Assembly: GCA_963642885.1 (NCBI GenBank)
Contig: CAVIJI010000001.1
Span: 1 to 64,000, forward strand
Direction of reading: 5' to 3'
DNA length: 64,000 nucleotides
Source of the DNA: UMGS1696 sp963642885
GTDB taxonomy: Bacteria > Bacillota > Clostridia > Oscillospirales > CAG-272
Shown here: one piece after another, positions 9,081-17,745 of the stretch
Position numbering within the stretch: the stretch's first letter is position 1
Layout of the letters: each line of letters begins with the position of its first letter
Position numbers and translations under genes: made by a program
Notes under the pieces: model-generated
Databases searched by the model: none
Told to the model about the DNA's origin: nothing
Seen by the model: only the letters and a program-made list of their open reading frames with translations

Positions 9081-9787
9081 TCGGTCTTTTCTCCCATACT
9101 TAATCGGTCGCCGATTACTCGGTCACAGGTTAGGCCGCCGTCCGCGGACAGTCGGAGTGCGGGAGAGAGCGGCTTCAGCTCGTCGGGCAAATCACTGCCG
9201 TACTTTATCGCGCAGATATGACCGAAAATTATTCTCGATGCCCTCATGTATTCGTCTCTTCCGCCCTTGGAAAAGCCGAGCTCCTCGAAGGTAACGGGGG
9301 TGCCGAAGGTAACGTGATTCTTACGGAATACTCCCGTTTTCATTCTGCTGTTTTCTATGAACACGGGGACGATTTGCGCCTTCGTGTGGTATGCGATAAA
9401 GCCGACTCCCGCTTTGATTTCCGTTTGTCTCGGATCCTCTCCGCCGTGACGGTGTCCCTGCGGAAAGATTCCGACCAGCTCACCGCTTTCGATGAGAGAT
9501 AAGGTGTTCTTTATGCTTTTCACGTCCGCACCGCCTCTGTCGACGGGATACGCTCCGAGAGCCTTTATAAGGGGTGCGATGGGAGTTCCGAAAAGCTCCT
9601 TCTTCGCCATATAGCGAACCTGACGCTTTGATGCGGCGGAGATGACAAGCACATCCGAAAAGGATGTATGGTTGGACGCGAGCAGCGCACCGCCGCTCGG
9701 TATGTTTTCCGTTCCGTGAGCGTCGATTCTGTAGAGCCATGATACGAACGGCTCGAATGTTTTGTAAAACCGACTGTAAAAGCTCAT
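9077..9787 (-). CDS. plsC: 1-acyl-sn-glycerol-3-phosphate acyltransferase
   Basis: Protein of 236 aa from the ATG at 9787, which forms an ATGA overlap with the cmk stop. A longer frame to 9829 would lie inside cmk and is not favoured. PlsC acylates lysophosphatidic acid to phosphatidic acid at the membrane. The HX4D motif is SNHTSFSDV (His40, Asp45), and the second acyltransferase motif appears as FPQGHRHGG where FPEGTR is usual. The order cmk-plsC-ispH/rpsA is a common clostridial arrangement. Confidence 0.92.
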   Translation of the reverse strand: MSFYSRFYKTFEPFVSWLYRIDAHGTENIPSGGALLASNHTSFSDVLVISAASKRQVRYMAKKELFGTPIAPLIKALGAYPVDRGGADVKSIKNTLSLIESGELVGIFPQGHRHGGEDPRQTEIKAGVGFIAYHTKAQIVPVFIENSRMKTGVFRKNHVTFGTPVTFEELGFSKGGRDEYMRASRIIFGHICAIKYGSDLPDELKPLSPALRLSADGGLTCDRVIGDRLSMGEKTE

Positions 9788-10467
9788 ATTATTTTCTCTT
9801 CCATAAGTTTTATTATATATTCGGCGCATTTTTCGATGCCGCAGTCGTCATTGTAGAATATCACCGCATCCTCGGCGGGCTTGAGCGGAGCGGTGTCGCG
9901 CTCCGAATCCTGACGGTCTCTTTTTATAATAGCATCGAGTATTTCCTCGTAGGATACGTCAATCCCCTTTGAAATCTGCTCGTCGTATCTTCTCTTTGCC
10001 CTTACCTCGGGAGATGCCGTCATGAATACCTTAACCTCCGCCTCGGGCATTATGACCGTACCGATATCACGTCCGTCCATTATGACTCCGCCGCCGTGCG
10101 CGAGACTCCTCTGAAGGCCGAGGAGAAACTCCCGCACCTCGGGAATCTTCGAAACCGCGGACGAATAAACCGATGCGTTTTCCGTACGGATTTTGTTTCC
10201 GACGCATTCTCCGTTCAGATAAACCTTTTGCTCGCCGTTCTCATACGCGAGCTTTATGTCGATGTCCGGCAGACACGCGATGATTCCGTCTTTGTCGTCG
10301 CACGCGATGTTATGCTCCGATACATAAAGGCCCACGGTTCTGTACAGCGCGCCCGTATCGACGTAAATCAGTCCCGTTCTTTTCGCGACCTCCTTGGCGA
10401 TGGTGCTTTTACCCGCGCCGCTCGGGCCGTCGAGCGCGACTCTTAAATGAGAAAAATTGTTGTTCAT
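9784..10467 (-). CDS. cmk: Cytidylate kinase
   Basis: Protein of 227 aa, normal for CMK, which phosphorylates CMP and dCMP with ATP. The P-loop is GPSGAGKST (from Gly14). TGLIYVDTGALYRTV, the MDGRDIGTVIMPEAEVKVFMTA block and the YDEQISKG lid region are family-typical. It sits between the HI0933 flavoprotein (44 bp upstream) and plsC (ATGA overlap). Confidence 0.96.
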   Translation of the reverse strand: MNNNFSHLRVALDGPSGAGKSTIAKEVAKRTGLIYVDTGALYRTVGLYVSEHNIACDDKDGIIACLPDIDIKLAYENGEQKVYLNGECVGNKIRTENASVYSSAVSKIPEVREFLLGLQRSLAHGGGVIMDGRDIGTVIMPEAEVKVFMTASPEVRAKRRYDEQISKGIDVSYEEILDAIIKRDRQDSERDTAPLKPAEDAVIFYNDDCGIEKCAEYIIKLMEEKII

Positions 10468-10511
10468 AATCCGCTCCGTTCATTATGTATGTTTTTGTGT
10501 CGTTGTCCGAT

Positions 10512-11771
10512 TCACGAATCCGCCCCGAGGACTTTTTCGGCCGCGCTCTTTCCGGCGAGATGTCCCGTAGAGAAGGCGAGCTGGAGATTGTATCCGCCCG
10601 TGTACGCGTCTATGTCGATGAGCTCTCCGCAGACGAATATTCCGGAATGCTTTTTTAACTCCATTGTTTTCGGACTTATTTCGGAGACGTCCACGCCGCC
10701 CGAGGTTATAATCGCCTCGTCAATCGGCCGGAAGCCTTTTATTCCTATTCCGAACTCACGCAGTGTGTGAGACAGAGACTGTCTCTCGGCACGTGTGATG
10801 CTTCCCGACTTTTTGTGAGGTGCGATTCCCGAGCGATATACAACGGTTTCGATGAGCCTTTGCGGGAGAAGTCCTCCGAGTGAGTTTATGAAATCCTTAG
10901 CCGAATTTTCCGTAAGATCCGATATGAGTCGGCGGTCAAGCTCCTCCTCGCTCAAAGCGGGCTTGAGATTTATTTTCATGGTGTATGAGCTCGGCGGATT
11001 CGACTGCATATCGGCAGAGGCGGAAAGCACAAGCGGCCCGCTCACGCCGAAATGCGTGAACAGCATCTCGCCCCTTTCCGAGAAGACCTCCCTGCCGTTT
11101 TTATCGCACACGGTCATCTCGACGTTTTTCAATGTGAGACCCGACAGCTCCGAGTAATCCTCCGTTGTCTCAATCGGCACGAGAGAAGGGGAGAGCGGTG
11201 TTATTTTCACTCCCATGTCGGACAGTATTCTGTGTCCGTCTCCCGTAGAGCCCGTCAGCGGGTACGAAAGCCCGCCCGTGGATACTATTACGGTGCGTGC
11301 CGATACCGCGGTGCGCTGTGTTCTTACGACAAAGCGGCCGTCATCGGTCTCAATCGAGCTTACGGCGGAATTGTACATTACCTCGATGCCGCATTCCTTT
11401 ATCATCCTGTCGAATGCGAACTGTATGTCGGAGGCCTTGTCGGACTGCGGGAAAACCCTTCTGCCGCGCTCGGTCTTGAGCGGTACGCCCGCGTCCTCGA
11501 AGAAAGCCATCGTGTCGGACGGTGTGAATTTATTTACGGCTCCGTAAAGGAACTTCGGATTGGAGCGAACCGCCTCGAGCAGCTCGTTTACGGCACAGTT
11601 GTTTGTGAGATTGCATCTGCCTTTGCCCGTAATGCCGATTTTACGTCCCGTGTATTTGTTTTTTTCGATTATGACGATATTTCCGCCGTACATCGTGTCG
11701 TGTGCGGCTATGGCCGCCATCATTCCCGCGGCTCCTCCGCCGACTACGGCGATATCATACAGCTTATTCAT
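10512..11771 (-). CDS. NAD(P)/FAD-dependent oxidoreductase, HI0933 (BaiN-like) family
   Basis: Protein of 419 aa taking the ATG at 11771, 8 bp inside the end of the upstream RpiR gene. The longer reading to 11879 would run far into rpiR and lacks the FAD fold start. The N-terminal dinucleotide-binding motif VVGGGAAGMMAA, then GRKIGITGKGRCNLTN and the C-terminal GGYNLQLAFSTGHLAG are diagnostic of the HI0933/YhiN family. Flavin binding is expected; the physiological substrate of most members is unknown. Members are often annotated as aminoacetone oxidase or BaiN from weak evidence, so only the family is claimed. Confidence 0.9.
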   Translation of the reverse strand: MNKLYDIAVVGGGAAGMMAAIAAHDTMYGGNIVIIEKNKYTGRKIGITGKGRCNLTNNCAVNELLEAVRSNPKFLYGAVNKFTPSDTMAFFEDAGVPLKTERGRRVFPQSDKASDIQFAFDRMIKECGIEVMYNSAVSSIETDDGRFVVRTQRTAVSARTVIVSTGGLSYPLTGSTGDGHRILSDMGVKITPLSPSLVPIETTEDYSELSGLTLKNVEMTVCDKNGREVFSERGEMLFTHFGVSGPLVLSASADMQSNPPSSYTMKINLKPALSEEELDRRLISDLTENSAKDFINSLGGLLPQRLIETVVYRSGIAPHKKSGSITRAERQSLSHTLREFGIGIKGFRPIDEAIITSGGVDVSEISPKTMELKKHSGIFVCGELIDIDAYTGGYNLQLAFSTGHLAGKSAAEKVLGADS

Positions 11772-12648
11772 TTTTATCGGTGTTTCCGCCTGTATAGACG
11801 TTGTATTCCTTCCAAACGTTTTCGAGCTTTCCGAGAGTTTCGGTGACCTCCTGATGCTTTTTCTTTCCGATGTACGCAATCATCGCGTTTATTATGCTCA
11901 TGGGCGCCACAAGCGAGTCCGCGAACGATGCCATTTCGCTTTTGGCGGTAAGAGTTACCGCGGCATGAGGCACGATGGGGGATGAGAGGGAATCGGTTAT
12001 CGCAATTACCTTTGCCCCCGTCCTTGAGACATACTCCGTGGCATTTACAATAGTCGTCGTGTAGCGCGGAAAGCTTATCGAAACGAAAACGTCATCCGCA
12101 TGCACCTTCATGAGGTGTTCGAATATTTCGCTTCCTCCCGCAGGTCTGATGAGTCTGACGTTGTCGAAAAGCAGACCGAAATAGTAATTCATGAATTCCG
12201 CGAGCACTGCCGAGGAACGCATTCCGAGAATGTATATGTTTCTCGCGCCCAGAATAAGGTCTACCGCCTCGGCGAAAGCGGCTCTGTCGATTTGCTCGAG
12301 GGTGGATTTGATCTTTTCCGCGTCGGCATTGAGCACATGGTCGATAACATCGTCCTCACCCATTCTGTGATTGGCGACGTTTACTCTCTGAACTGAGGTG
12401 AGTCTTACGCGAACCGTGTCTCTGATTTGCGCCTGAAGCTCGGGATAACCGTCGAATCCCATTTCGTTCGCGAATCTCACGACGGTGGATTCGGATACTC
12501 CGACCTCACTGCCCATAGCGCACGCCGTCATGTATGCCGCCTTATCGTAGTTGTTTATTATGAATTCGGCTATCCTTTTCTGCCCCTTGGACAATTTCGG
12601 CATAGCCTCTTCCATATGTGCGATTAAATCATTTCCCGAACTGCTCAC
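11764..12648 (-). CDS. MurR/RpiR-family transcriptional regulator (HTH + SIS)
   Basis: Protein of 294 aa from a GTG at 12646-12648 preceded by GGGGGAAA; the upstream frame to 12708 has no better start. The N-terminal HTH_6 region (about 1-78) includes LSKGQKRIAEFIINNYD and VGVSESTVVRFANEMGFDGYPEL. The C-terminal SIS domain (about 110-250) binds phosphosugars (IYILGMRSSAVLAEF, DVFVSISFPRYTT, KVIAITDS). Such regulators sense sugar phosphates. It is divergent from the solute-binding lipoprotein at 12826, a plausible target, and leads the minus-strand block ending in ispH-rpsA. Confidence 0.9.
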   Translation of the reverse strand: MSSSGNDLIAHMEEAMPKLSKGQKRIAEFIINNYDKAAYMTACAMGSEVGVSESTVVRFANEMGFDGYPELQAQIRDTVRVRLTSVQRVNVANHRMGEDDVIDHVLNADAEKIKSTLEQIDRAAFAEAVDLILGARNIYILGMRSSAVLAEFMNYYFGLLFDNVRLIRPAGGSEIFEHLMKVHADDVFVSISFPRYTTTIVNATEYVSRTGAKVIAITDSLSSPIVPHAAVTLTAKSEMASFADSLVAPMSIINAMIAYIGKKKHQEVTETLGKLENVWKEYNVYTGGNTDKNE

Positions 12649-12756
12649 TGTACTTTCCCCCGTATAATTAAATCGTATTATTATACATCTTTTCGGGGGA
12701 AAAAGCAATATCGATTTGTTTATCGCGATGTTGTGTTGTATTTTTACGATGAACGC

Positions 12757-12785
12757 TTTACAAACCGAAGATAATACCGTATAAT
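12757..12785 (+). promoter_or_regulatory. Promoter of the 12826 solute-binding lipoprotein
   Basis: TTTACA (12757-12762), 17-bp spacer, TATAAT (12780-12785), 40 bp before the start codon in the divergent region shared with rpiR. Confidence 0.75.
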
Positions 12786-12825
12786 TAACATAATGTCATA
12801 TTAATTTTACAAGAGGGAAATATTT

Positions 12826-14352
12826 ATGAAACGCATAACCGCATACATCCTGATTCTGTCGTTGCTTCTGTCGGCATACGCGCTGTACGGATGCGCCGAG
12901 AGCGGAGATGAGGGAGTGACGGAGGAAACCGCGGCACAGGCTGCCGAGACAGAGACCGAGGGCGAAACCGAGGCTCCCGATCCGTTTGCCGATTTCGATT
13001 ACGGCGGACAGGACTTCAGGGTATACACAAGCGCGAACGACGCTTCGGCATCTCTCAAGTCGTCGAATTTTCTGATTGAGGGGCCGGAGGAGCTTACGGG
13101 AGAGGCGGCGGGAGACGCGGCGTTCGAGAGAAACTCGAGTGTCGAGGAGCTGCTGAACGTAAATCTCGTTTTCACGCAGAGCGATTTCGACTACGACAAG
13201 GTGCAGAATGACATGCGTACCTACATCATGGCGGGAGACGATGCGTATGAGCTCGTCATAAACGACCTGTACGGACTCGCGGGACTGACTGTCGAGGGAA
13301 TGTTCCATTCCGCCGACAAGGGCGAGTATTTCGATTTCTCTCAGCCGTACTGGTACGGAAATTTCATGAAGGATATCGCGTTCAGAGAAGGCGACACCTT
13401 CATCATGGCAAGTGACTTTATCATCGATACGCTTCGCACAGCTCACTGCCTCGTATACAACAAGGAGCTTTACTCGAGTTTCTACGGCGACGGCGACGAG
13501 CTGTATGATATTGTTCTCGCGGGAGACTGGACGCTTGACAAAATGACGGAGCTTGTAAACGGCGCATATGTCGACACAAACGGCAACGGCGTAAAGGATG
13601 TCGGCGACACACTCGGCTTTGCGGTGTTCCAGGATTGGGGTCCGTTTATTCCGTTCTCTGTTTCCACGGGAGTCGAGTACCTCGGACGTGACGATGAAGG
13701 ATACCCGACGCTTACAATGAACAACGAACGCACGATTCTCATGTGCGACAAGATGTATAAGCTGTGGAACGCCGACGGCACGGGGGCGCTTACGCTGTTC
13801 AGCGATAACCAGCCGCTGACGCTCGAGCAGTTTGCCGCGGGAAATGTGCTTATCATCGGATATCAGCAGCTCGGCTCACTCGAGAGCGATTATCTCCGCT
13901 CGTCCGAGCATGAAATCGGTGTGATTCCGTATCCGAAGCTCAACGATAAGCAGGAGAATTATATCACATCCGCTCACGATACATCCGAAATCGGTCTTAT
14001 GCCCGTTACAATGCCCGAGGACAGACTGTCGTTTGTAAGCGCGGTGCTCGAGGTATTGTCGCGTGAATCCTCGAAGAGCGTGCTTCCCGCATATTACGAG
14101 AACTCGCTGAAGATTAAATACACACGTGATACCGAGTCCGCTCGGATGATAGATATTATCCATGACGGTCTCGGAAACTCATTTGCTCTCGCATGGCATC
14201 AGTCTCTCAACACATTCCTTCAGAGCATCATTCACTCCGCGGCAATGAACGAGAATACATTCGCGAGCAAATATTCCTCATCCGAAAAAGTACTTACCAA
14301 ACGGCTCGAGAAAATGATCGAGCAATACAAGGAAAACAACGCGGAGGCGTGA
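12826..14352 (+). CDS. Extracellular solute-binding lipoprotein (carbohydrate ABC type), paralog 1
   Basis: Protein of 508 aa. The lipoprotein signal ends in ALYGC (Cys23), followed by a Glu/Thr-rich linker. Family 1-type sugar-binding features include the LTGEAAGDAAFERNSSVEELLNV segment start, WTLDKMTELV and a calcium-loop-like DTNGNGVKDVGD (nt 13573-13608). No permease or ATPase gene is adjacent, so it would have to work with a transporter encoded elsewhere or act alone. The divergent RpiR regulator suggests control by sugar phosphate. Start supported by AGAGGG. Confidence 0.87.
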   Translation: MKRITAYILILSLLLSAYALYGCAESGDEGVTEETAAQAAETETEGETEAPDPFADFDYGGQDFRVYTSANDASASLKSSNFLIEGPEELTGEAAGDAAFERNSSVEELLNVNLVFTQSDFDYDKVQNDMRTYIMAGDDAYELVINDLYGLAGLTVEGMFHSADKGEYFDFSQPYWYGNFMKDIAFREGDTFIMASDFIIDTLRTAHCLVYNKELYSSFYGDGDELYDIVLAGDWTLDKMTELVNGAYVDTNGNGVKDVGDTLGFAVFQDWGPFIPFSVSTGVEYLGRDDEGYPTLTMNNERTILMCDKMYKLWNADGTGALTLFSDNQPLTLEQFAAGNVLIIGYQQLGSLESDYLRSSEHEIGVIPYPKLNDKQENYITSAHDTSEIGLMPVTMPEDRLSFVSAVLEVLSRESSKSVLPAYYENSLKIKYTRDTESARMIDIIHDGLGNSFALAWHQSLNTFLQSIIHSAAMNENTFASKYSSSEKVLTKRLEKMIEQYKENNAEA

Positions 14353-14389
14353 AAACAAAAAATACGCGTAAAAATCTTTTCGTTTTCAC

Positions 14390-14418
14390 TTGACAAGGCG
14401 TGTGTGCTGTGGTATAAT
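14390..14418 (+). promoter_or_regulatory. Promoter of tRNA-Leu(GAG), plus-strand copy
   Basis: A perfect TTGACA (14390-14395), 17 bp, TATAAT (14413-14418), 33 bp before the tRNA 5' end. Confidence 0.9.
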
Positions 14419-14451
14419 ACAGTCTGTCAGTGAGGCAATCACATGGCACAC

Positions 14452-14533
14452 GCGGAAGTGGCGGAACTGGCAGACGCGCACGTTTGAGGGGCGTGTGGTA
14501 CACACCATACGGGTTCAAGTCCCGTTTTCCGCA
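14452..14533 (+). tRNA. tRNA-Leu (anticodon GAG)
   Basis: An 82-nt class II tRNA. Acceptor GCGGAAG pairs with TTTCCGC (one G-U), the D arm holds the GG, the anticodon stem CACGT/GCGTG encloses TTGAGGG (anticodon GAG, reading CUU/CUC), the variable arm is TGGTACACACCA, and the T arm is ACGGG-TTCAAGT-CCCGT. No CCA is encoded. An identical copy lies on the minus strand at 45269-45350. Confidence 0.95.
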
Positions 14534-14534
14534 T

Positions 14535-14569
14535 AAAGCAGATTCGGCAACGAGTCTGCTTTTTGTTTT
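14535..14569 (+). terminator. Terminator of tRNA-Leu
   Basis: Stem AAAGCAGATTC / GAGTCTGCTTT with loop GGCAAC, then T-rich tail. The same stem with a different loop follows the other tRNA copy. Confidence 0.85.
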
Positions 14570-14585
14570 GCCGTTATTACGGCAT

Positions 14586-14616
14586 GAAAAAAGACTCCGT
14601 TTACGGAGTCTTTTTT
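14586..14616. terminator. Bidirectional terminator before the L-2-hydroxyacid dehydrogenase
   Basis: AAAAAAGACTCCG / CGGAGTCTTTTTT with loop TTTA. It lies 62 bp beyond the stop of the minus-strand dehydrogenase and works in both orientations. Confidence 0.88.
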
Positions 14617-14677
14617 GCGTAACCGTATCGTTAAATCAATAACGCACCTGCGAACGGAGCTTATATCGGTATTTTCC

Positions 14678-15628
14678 TCAAAATCCTATGCGCTCGAGGT
14701 TTTCTCTGATATGCGCACAGCTTTTTCTGAAGCCGTTCAGCTCCGCATCGGACAGATCAAGGGTGTAAATCTGCTCAACGCCGTCACCGCCTATGACACA
14801 CGGAAGGGATGTGTAAATGCCCTCCTCACCGTACTGTCCGTTCATGAGAGTCGATACGGACAAAACGGCGTGCTCGTTATGCAGAATCGCGGAGCAGATT
14901 CGCGCGGTGCAGTTGGCAACCGCGTATTCGGTACAGCCCTTGCCCGCGTATGTTACGTAGCCGCCCTTGCGCGCTTTTTCCTCGATTTCGGCGAGGTCGA
15001 AGTTGTATTGCTCGGGAAATTCCACTGCCAGCTCCGAGAGCTTCTTGCCCGCTATGGAAGCGGCCTTCCATGCGGCAACCTGCGAGAAGCCGTGTTCACC
15101 TATCATATAGGCGTCGATTGACTTCGGACTGATGCCCGTAACCTTTGAAATTTCGGAACGGAGACGAGCGGAGTCGAGACCGCAGCCCGTGCCGATTATT
15201 TTCGAGGGATTGTATCCCGTGAGCTTCCAGATCGCGGTACATACGACGTCGCACGGATTGGCGACGGAAACGAGAATTCCGTCAAAGCCCGCATTGACTA
15301 TTCTGTTTACGAATGTGTTCGCGGATTCGGTTGAGGTGAACAGCTCTCCGTCACGGCTCTTGGACGACTGTCCGACATCTCCCGCGCTGTTTACGATGAT
15401 ATCGCATTCCGAGAGAAGCTCATACTGATTTCCGCAGTTAACGATGCGTGTGTTATACGGAACAAAGCTGAGCGAATCATGAAGATCCTGTGCTTCGGAT
15501 ATGACCTTTTGGTCATGCAGGCCGCAAAGGTACAGTTCATCCGCGATGCCCTGAAGCAGTATGCTGTTCGCCACATGTGCTCCGACGTGTCCGAGACCTA
15601 TAATGCCTATTTTTCTTTGTGAATGCAT
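14678..15628 (-). CDS. L-lactate / L-2-hydroxyacid dehydrogenase
   Basis: Protein of 316 aa of the lactate/malate dehydrogenase family. The NAD site is GLGHVG (11-16), the catalytic Asp-His pair is Asp152 (LDSARLR) and His179 (MIGEHGFSQ), and an active-site loop Arg92 lies in SSKSRDGE. The substrate loop AGDVGQSSKSRDGE differs from the canonical QKPGETR of lactate dehydrogenases and GEHG is followed by Phe instead of Asp, features closer to L-2-hydroxyisocaproate-type enzymes. It probably interconverts a 2-oxoacid and L-2-hydroxyacid with NADH; lactate is possible but not proven. Monocistronic, GGAAAGGA ribosome-binding site, terminator downstream. Confidence 0.85.
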   Translation of the reverse strand: MHSQRKIGIIGLGHVGAHVANSILLQGIADELYLCGLHDQKVISEAQDLHDSLSFVPYNTRIVNCGNQYELLSECDIIVNSAGDVGQSSKSRDGELFTSTESANTFVNRIVNAGFDGILVSVANPCDVVCTAIWKLTGYNPSKIIGTGCGLDSARLRSEISKVTGISPKSIDAYMIGEHGFSQVAAWKAASIAGKKLSELAVEFPEQYNFDLAEIEEKARKGGYVTYAGKGCTEYAVANCTARICSAILHNEHAVLSVSTLMNGQYGEEGIYTSLPCVIGGDGVEQIYTLDLSDAELNGFRKSCAHIRENLERIGF

Positions 15629-15748
15629 AGCATAATCCTTTCCGATATACGTAAGTTAAGCGCATTATATATCATTTCGGCGCGGAATTCTATGTGTATA
15701 TGTGAATTTTCGACCCGTCACAAATCTTTGTACTTTAATATAAAGCTC

Positions 15749-15777
15749 TTTACTTTCGCACGTTTTTCGTGTATAAT
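15749..15777 (+). promoter_or_regulatory. Promoter of the NusG-II / Gx / apbE / miaB run
   Basis: TTTACT (15749-15754), 17-bp spacer, TATAAT (15772-15777), 38 bp before the GTG start at 15815. Confidence 0.7.
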
Positions 15778-15814
15778 ACCATTGCGATATTATGTTGAAT
15801 TATCGGAGGAAAAC

Positions 15815-16177
15815 GTGCCGCCGAAAAAAATAACAATACAGGATGTGTTCCTCATCATTGCCGTCGTGCTGCTCGGAGTGCTTCTCATGCGGTACACCGT
15901 GGGAGAGAGCGGCGGAAATTTCACGCTGTCTCTTGACGGAGAGGAGACGAGCTATTCTCTCGGCAAGGACAGGGAGCTTGATGTAACGTCGGCGGGATAT
16001 CATTATACGGTCACGGTAAAAAACGGCTCCGTAGCGGTTGTCGAAGCGGACTGCCCCGATTGCGTCTGCGTAAGAACCGGCGAAATATCACGTACGGGCG
16101 AGAGTATTGTGTGCATTCCCGGACACCTGATTATTTCGGTGGACGGAGAATTGTCGTCCGACGGAACCGCGGGATAA
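15815..16177 (+). CDS. NusG domain II-containing membrane-anchored protein
   Basis: Protein of 120 aa from a GTG with GGAGG 6 nt upstream; a longer open frame to 15623 has no ribosome-binding site and overlaps the divergent gene. One N-terminal membrane segment (about 12-30, VFLIIAVVLLGVLLM) precedes an extracytoplasmic NusG-II beta domain with the cysteine motif ADCPDCVCVRTGEISRTG then VCIPG. This protein type recurs next to Gx-transporter and ApbE genes in anaerobic Bacillota and is associated with flavin or electron-transfer systems, but its function is not established. It is followed by the Gx gene after 13 bp. Confidence 0.85.
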   Translation: MPPKKITIQDVFLIIAVVLLGVLLMRYTVGESGGNFTLSLDGEETSYSLGKDRELDVTSAGYHYTVTVKNGSVAVVEADCPDCVCVRTGEISRTGESIVCIPGHLIISVDGELSSDGTAG

Positions 16178-16190
16178 AGGAGAGGATAAA

Positions 16191-16694
16191 ATGCGTTCCG
16201 ACAGAAAAACGGCGAGAATCGCGTGCGATGCGGTGTTTGTTCTGCTTGCGCTCGCACTTTCGTATGTCGAGAGCTTTCTCCCGTCGTTCGCGCTTCCCGG
16301 GGCGAAAATCGGTCTGACAAACATAGCGCTCACCGTGTGTGCGTATCGATGCTCATTGCCCGATGCCGCGGCGGTGTCGCTTTGCCGAATTATAATATCG
16401 TTTCTTTTGTTCGGAAATATAACGACGCTGATTTTTTCGCTGCTCGGCTCGGCTTTGTCGCTGCTGACACTGGCGTTTCTGAAGCGGCGTAATCTCGGAC
16501 TGAGCTTTATCGGAATTTCGGTTTTGTGCGCTCTCGCGCATAATACGGGACAGCTTATCGCGGCGTATGCCGCCGCAGGCTCGTCGGTGCTTTCGTATGC
16601 ACCCGTGCTGGTGCTTGCGTCGGCTGTGTTCGGCACGCTGTGCGGAGCGGTAATGATAATGCTGCCTGAAAAAATATATGAAAAGGGGGTATGA
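16191..16694 (+). CDS. Gx transporter family membrane protein (HepT/S-component-like)
   Basis: Protein of 167 aa, strongly hydrophobic with about five or six membrane segments. The N-terminal ALSYVESFLPSFALPGAKIGLTN block matches the family variously annotated as Gx transporter or heptaprenyl diphosphate synthase component I, which resembles substrate-binding S components of ECF transporters. Position between the NusG-II and apbE genes suggests a role with extracytoplasmic flavinylation, perhaps as a membrane subunit or flavin carrier; that is inference. AAAGGAGAGG precedes the ATG, and the stop overlaps a possible apbE start (ATGA). Confidence 0.82.
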   Translation: MRSDRKTARIACDAVFVLLALALSYVESFLPSFALPGAKIGLTNIALTVCAYRCSLPDAAAVSLCRIIISFLLFGNITTLIFSLLGSALSLLTLAFLKRRNLGLSFIGISVLCALAHNTGQLIAAYAAAGSSVLSYAPVLVLASAVFGTLCGAVMIMLPEKIYEKGV

Positions 16695-16696
16695 TT

Positions 16697-17737
16697 ATGC
16701 ATCCTTCGAAACGGTGCGTAAAATATATTTCTTTCGTTCTCGCGATGCTTTCGGTGCTGTTTTTACTGCCGTCGTGCTCGGAAGAGGTCGGTGAGTACGC
16801 GGAATACAATTACTTCATAATGGATACCTACGTCACAATCAAGCTCGCGCGTGAAAAAAACGGTGCCGCGCTTGACGACAAATACCTGAGCGAGGTTGCG
16901 AATAAGTGCTCGGAGATACTGGTGGATATAGATTCGTCGATATCGAGTCATAACGCGGACAGCGATGTTTACCGACTGAATTCCGATTACGACTATATCC
17001 TGTCCGCGGACGAAACCATGCTGTCTCTGCTCGATACGGCCGAAACCGTGTCGGAGCTGACGGACGGAGCATACGATTATACTCTCGGCTGTCTGACAGA
17101 GCTGTGGGACGTTACGCACAGCACGACTCCTCCGAGTGAGACGAAAATTGCCGAGGCAATGTCGCACTGCGGCAGAGACAAGGTAAAGATCACGGGAGAG
17201 AGAATATCAAAGCTCGATGTTTCGGTTAAAATCGATTTCGGCGGCATAGGAAAGGGAATGGCGGCACAGCAGCTGCTCGAGTATCTCGACACGACTGATG
17301 TGGAGTACGGACTCGTATCCGTCGGAGGAAACATAGGAGTGTTCGGAAAAAAGACCGACGGAGAAGAATACAAGATAGGCATAAGAAATCCCGATGATAC
17401 CTCCGACGTGATAGGCTACTGTTATCTCACGTCGGGCTTTGTGTCGGTGTCGGGAGATTACGAGAGATATTTCGATTACAACGGAAAGAGATATCACCAT
17501 ATAATAGACCCGAAAACGGGATATCCCGCCGAATCGGGACTGTCGAGCGTGGCGGTTATATCCTCGAACGGAGCGGCGGGAGACGCCTTATCGACCGCGC
17601 TGTTCGTGATGGGAGCGGACGCGGCGCTTGAGTTCTACAACGAAGGCAAAATATCATTTGAAGCCGTTATGGTAACCGCAGACGGCGAAATAATAACCAC
17701 TCCGGGAATCGGAGAGAAATTCGAATTGAAAAAGTAA
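16697..17737 (+). CDS. apbE: FAD:protein FMN transferase, ApbE family lipoprotein
   Basis: Protein of 346 aa from ATG 16697, 7 nt after AAGGGGG; the ATG at 16691 is only one base from that box. The lipoprotein signal ends in LLPSC. ApbE attaches FMN from FAD to Thr/Ser of target proteins outside the membrane. Family motifs include MDTYVTIKL, KIDFGGIGKGMAAQQL, the flavin-site SVGGNIGVFG, HHIIDPKTGYPAE and GDALSTALFVMG. With its two upstream partners it forms a small flavinylation-type cluster, yet no RNF/NQR or fumarate-reductase-like acceptor gene is in view. Confidence 0.93.
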   Translation: MHPSKRCVKYISFVLAMLSVLFLLPSCSEEVGEYAEYNYFIMDTYVTIKLAREKNGAALDDKYLSEVANKCSEILVDIDSSISSHNADSDVYRLNSDYDYILSADETMLSLLDTAETVSELTDGAYDYTLGCLTELWDVTHSTTPPSETKIAEAMSHCGRDKVKITGERISKLDVSVKIDFGGIGKGMAAQQLLEYLDTTDVEYGLVSVGGNIGVFGKKTDGEEYKIGIRNPDDTSDVIGYCYLTSGFVSVSGDYERYFDYNGKRYHHIIDPKTGYPAESGLSSVAVISSNGAAGDALSTALFVMGADAALEFYNEGKISFEAVMVTADGEIITTPGIGEKFELKK

Positions 17738-17745
17738 GGTACGGA

